From Bretschneidera sinensis (Eukaryota; Streptophyta; Magnoliopsida; Brassicales; Akaniaceae): DNA of 64,000 bases. The notes under the pieces are model-generated. The model had not been told where the DNA came from and did no database searches. It saw only the letters and a list, made by a program, of their open reading frames with translations. The translations under genes and the position numbers were made by a program. The stretch is taken from positions 23,263,501 through 23,327,500 of the forward strand of contig CM043700.1 in assembly GCA_023935145.1 (NCBI GenBank). Direction: 5' to 3'. Below are positions 60,600-64,000 of the stretch, piece by piece (the stretch's first letter is position 1; every line of letters starts with the position of its first letter).

Positions 60600-60755
60600 C
60601 CGTAGAAAGTTGAAATAGATAGTTTAGATGAGTAGATCGAGGTGTTTAGGAAGCGTTTTGAAGGTGTTTTTTTTTTATCAAAATGATGAGATTTTGTAGA
60701 AAGAGAAAGCTTAGGGTTCTAAAAATGGCGTAAAAATCTGGAAAAAATGAAGAGT

Positions 60756-61017
60756 CTATATATAGAATTGCGATACCAATCAACTGGAGTTAGAGTACCA
60801 GTCGACTGGGTTCTTTGCAGAATTAAAAAGTTTTGCATACCAGTCGACTGGGTAAAATGACAGGAGGATATTAGTCGACTGGATAATTAACAGATTTTCA
60901 AAAAATGGCTCTAAATAAGGTTTTTGATTACTAGAAGACTGGTATAGCCTTCCCAGTCGACTGGAAGATTACACAGAGACTTACAAATAGACTGGGATAG
61001 ACTTACCAGTCGACCGG
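60756..61017 (-). promoter_or_regulatory. Internal palindrome array plus TATA box upstream of the extra ORF
   Basis: CCAGTCGACTGG-type 12-mers start at 60776, 60798, 60840, 60871, 60931, 60953, 60984 and 61006 (intervals 22, 42, 31, 60, 22, 31, 22). On the minus strand they lead into CTATATATAG (60756-60765), then a pyrimidine-rich, leader-like stretch and the extra ORF. The layout copies that of the U3 in LTR B, suggesting a dedicated promoter for the extra ORF. Confidence 0.6.
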
Positions 61018-61179
61018 ACCCTTAAAAAAATTTTCAGTCTTGAGTCTTAGCATGAAATTTGTTTATCTATGCCATCTTTAGTGAGGAAATAAGGTTTAAT
61101 ACTCTTTCACTAGATGTCAAATATGCAAAATGATGAATGATGAAACAATCAGATATACAGTTTATCATAATCTAACAAT

Positions 61180-64000
61180 CCCATTGACAGTCTTATTTTG
61201 CAAAAACTTGTTTCACTTAGAGGTTTTGTAAGAATGTCAGCTATTTGATCTTCTGATGGTATGAATTATAGTCTTATATCACCTTTTTGAGCATGGTCTC
61301 TTAAGAAATGATGTCCAATTTCTATGTGTTTATTTCTAGAGTGCTGAATAGGGTTCTTGGTTAGGTTGATAGCACTGGTATTATCACAATATATTGGGAT
61401 ACTTTTAAAGTTCATGCCATAGTCTTCTAGTTGTTGTTTCATCCATAACACTTGGGCACAACAACTTTCAGCTACTACGTATTCCACCTTGGCGGTTGAT
61501 AGTGCAACGGAGTTTTGTTTCTTGGAAAACCAAGAGGTTAACATTGCACCTAAGAATTAACATGTTCCACTTGTACTTTTTCTATCTAACCTACATCCAG
61601 TAAAATCAGCATCTGAATATCCTACAAGCTCAAATGATGAATCTCTAGAGTACCATAATCCTACGGTTTGAGTTCCTTATAGATATCTAAGGATATTTTT
61701 TTACTGCAACTACATATGATTCCTTAGGATTAGCCTGAAATCTAGCACACATGCATACATTGAACATAATATCAGGTCTACTTGCAGTCAAATAAAGTAA
61801 AGCTTCTATCATGCTTCTATAGTATTTAGTATCTACACACTTATCTCCTTCATCAAGATCAAGTTTTGTAGATGTGCTCATAGGTGTACCAAGTGGCTTT
61901 GAGCTTTCTATCTCGAATCTATTTAGTAGGTCCTTAGTGTATTTTGATTGATTGATGAAGATGCCTCCTTTCAATTATTTGATTTGAAGTCTAAGGAACT
62001 AGGTAAGCTCTCTCATCATGCTCATTTCAAATTTACCTTGCATGCACTTGGCAAACTCTTGACACATAGATTCATTAGTAGCACCAAATATAATATCATC
62101 AACATATATTTGGACTAGTAGAGTATCATTTATGTGAGTTTTTATGAAGAGGGTTGTGTCTACTTTACCTCTTATAAAATTACTGTCAATCAAAAATTTA
62201 CTTAGTCTTTCATACTATGCTCTCGGAGCTTGCTTCAACCCATATAGAGCCTTAGAGAGCTTGTAGACATGATTTGGAAGACTAGGATTTTTAAATCCAA
62301 GAGGTTGCTCAACATAAACTTCTTCTTCTATAAAGCCATTTAAAAATGCACTTTTTACATCCATTTGAAATAACTTAATCTTATTAAAGCATGCAAAGGC
62401 TAATAACATTCGAATATCTTCTAAACTAGCTACGGGAGCATAGGTCTCATCAAAGTCTATTCCTTCTTCTTGATTATATCCCTTAGCAACTGGTCTAGCC
62501 TCGTTCCTAGTTACTATTCCATTTTCATCCATCTTTTTTCTAAATACCTATTTAGTTCATATTATTGTATGATTCTTAGGCCTAGGAACTAGATTCCATA
62601 CATTGTTTCTTTTAAATTGATTTATTTCTTCTTGCATGGCAATTATCCAATCATTATACTTTTCGGCTTCTATAAATGTCTTAGGTTCTATTTGAGACAA
62701 ATAAGCTACATAATTGCAAATATTTCTAATAGAGGAACGAGTTCTTACCCCTTATAAAGGATCACCAATCACTTGATCAATCGGGTGATAATTTACATAC
62801 CTCCAATCTTTGAGAAGACTATCCTCTCGTGGGCTTGTAGATGGTTGGTCCAATTTAAGAGTTTTCATCTCTTCATTTGTTTGAGGTGGATTCTCCTTTG
62901 GGTCAACAATGAGAGTAGGTGATAAACGTTCTTGGAATAAAATCTGCATCATCGTTGAAAAAAACTTCTCTACTACTAATTGGGTTAGACTTATCAAGAG
63001 TTACATGTACGGATTCTTCTACCACTAGAGTTCTCTTGTTGAAGACTCTATAAGCCTTACTAAAGTTTGAATATCCTAAAAATATCCCTTCATCGGTCTT
63101 AGAGTCAAATTTACCCAAGTTAGTTTTGTTGCTATTTAGGATAAAGCATTTACAACCAAAGGTATGAAAATATGAGATATTAGGCTTTCTATCTTTTCAT
63201 AATTCATACGGTATTTTGTCAAGCATTGGCCTAATTAAAATTCTATTCAAGATATAGCAAGAAGTGTTTACTGCTTCAGCCCAAAATTATTTTGGTAAGC
63301 TATTTTCACAAAGCGTTGTTCTTGCAAATTCTTCTAGAGCTCTATTTTTCCTCTCAACAACTCCATTTTGTTGAGGAGTTCTAGGAGCTGAAAAGTTGTG
63401 ATCAATTCCATTTTCATCACAAAATTTTGAAAAACTTTGGTTTTCAAATTCTTTTCCATGATCACTTCTAATGCTTGAAATACAAATTCTTTTTTCATTT
63501 TGAACCTTTTTGCATAAGTTTTCAAATCATTTGAAAACTTCATCATTGTAAGCAATAAATATAACAAAAGTATATCTTGAACAGTCATCAACAATAACAA
63601 GAGCATATTGATGGCTACCTAAACTAATGGTACTTATTGGACCAAATAAGTCCATATACAAAAGTTCTAATGGTCTAGTAGTTGATACTACATTCTTTGA
63701 TTTAAAAGAAATCCTAGTTTGTTTTCCCATTTGATAAGCATCACATATTTTGTCTTATTCAAAATTGATTTTAGGAAGTCCAATGACTAAATATTTTCTT
63801 GAAATTATTTTAAGCAAATTCATATTCATATGACCAAACTTTTTATGCCATGGCCATGGGTTTTCACTAAATGCAGGAAAACATTTTTCATTTTCGGAAT
63901 GTAATGATTTTAAATCAACTATATAGACATTTTCATGTTTATGGCCAACAAACTTGATCTTGTTACTCTTGATGTCTATAACTAGACAATGAGAGGTTTC
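61180..64000 (-). pseudogene. pol: pol of element B (GAG-pre-integrase, integrase, RT, RNase H), broken
   Basis: In reading order from 64000 downward: a GAG-pre-integrase HHCC-like region (WHKKFGHMNMNLL area, ~63850); the integrase core with YMDLFGP (~63665), RSDHGKEFEN (~63460) and RTPQQNGVVERKNRA (~63380); a C-terminal integrase block with GIFLGYS (~63080); reverse transcriptase from 62532 with DETYAPVASLEDIRMLLAFA, QMDVKSAFLNG and the catalytic YVDD (~62105); and RNase H from 61544 with STAKVEY, YCDNTSAI and, after a stop, SEDQIADILTKPL. Stops lie at 62215-62217, 61999-62001, 61687-61689 and 61266-61268. At least two frame changes occur (between 62900 and 62530, and between 61687 and 61544). 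The domain order INT-RT-RH is that of Ty1-copia. The 5' part is outside the window. Confidence 0.92.

Larger units (their letters stand above)
57405..64000 (-). mobile_element. Copia SIRE-type LTR retrotransposon B, inserted in element A
   Basis: Element B reads right to left: pol (about 64000-61180), an internal palindrome array with a TATA box (61017-60756), an extra ORF (60599-59265), polypurine tract (58596-58581) and 3' LTR (58580-57405). Its gag, protease and 5' LTR lie past the right edge. Its left boundary interrupts the gag of A, with ATCAT (57400-57404) as the presumed 5-bp target site. The extra ORF 3' of pol, long LTRs and large size fit the SIRE/Maximus lineage. Confidence 0.88.

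Noticed and set aside
55533..61017. CRISPR-like array
   Set aside because: The repeats are short palindromes with irregular spacing inside plant LTR retrotransposons; there are no cas genes and the genome is eukaryotic.
63334..63606. Minus-strand open frame in the integrase region
   Set aside because: The conserved integrase motifs (RSDHGKEFEN, TPQQNGVVERKNR) read in a different minus-strand frame, so this one is out of frame.

Overview
The window looks like nuclear DNA of a eudicot plant. The genes are broken into many exons by AT-rich GT-AG introns, intergenic DNA is long and AT-rich, and both intronic and intergenic DNA carry many plant-type transposable elements. Five genuine protein genes and one small membrane-protein gene can be read at exon level. 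I cannot name the species.

Layout. 1-1455 (+): 3' end of a root-type ferredoxin-NADP+ reductase. 4500-12822 (+): an eight-exon AGD12/13-like ArfGAP with a C2 domain. 15475-15951 (-): a small secreted or type I membrane protein of unknown function. 21497-27635 (+): a ten-exon AAE14-type 2-succinylbenzoate-CoA ligase of phylloquinone synthesis, 563 codons, ending in the tripeptide SSL. 27913-28809 (+): a decayed monoacylglycerol-lipase-like hydrolase. 32700-42000 (+): WPP domain-associated coiled-coil protein, 893 codons. 43876-51435 (-): BadF/BadG-type N-acetylglucosamine kinase homologue, 360 codons. From 55090 to the end there are two nested Ty1-copia retrotransposons of SIRE type. Element A (+) shows its 5' LTR, primer-binding site and broken gag. 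Element B (-) is inserted in A's gag and shows its 3' LTR, polypurine tract, an extra 3' ORF and broken pol.

The host genes do not form a pathway. From memory, root FNR, AAE14 and the kinase homologue are also close neighbours in Arabidopsis (At1g30510, At1g30520, At1g30540), so this looks like ancestral microsynteny stretched by transposon insertion.

The introns and spacers hold several DNA transposons and retroposons with readable ends and target-site duplications (TSDs): hAT elements (7714-8560, 18797-19697, 44704-45085), MULE-like elements (37920-39067 with a Tourist-like MITE nested in it; 48940-49328), a Tourist-like MITE (22691-22874), a 5'-truncated LINE (5313-5568) and a 97-bp SINE (40185-40281).

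The most unusual signal is in the two copia elements. Each LTR has, upstream of its TATA box, an array of 12-bp palindromes built on AGTCGACT. The outer bases differ between elements but stay symmetric (GTAGTCGACTAC in A, CCAGTCGACTGG in B). Repeats start about 20-23, 31, 40-42 or 51-52 bp apart, close to whole turns of the DNA helix. A third array with its own TATA box lies inside element B just upstream of its extra ORF, like a second U3-type promoter.
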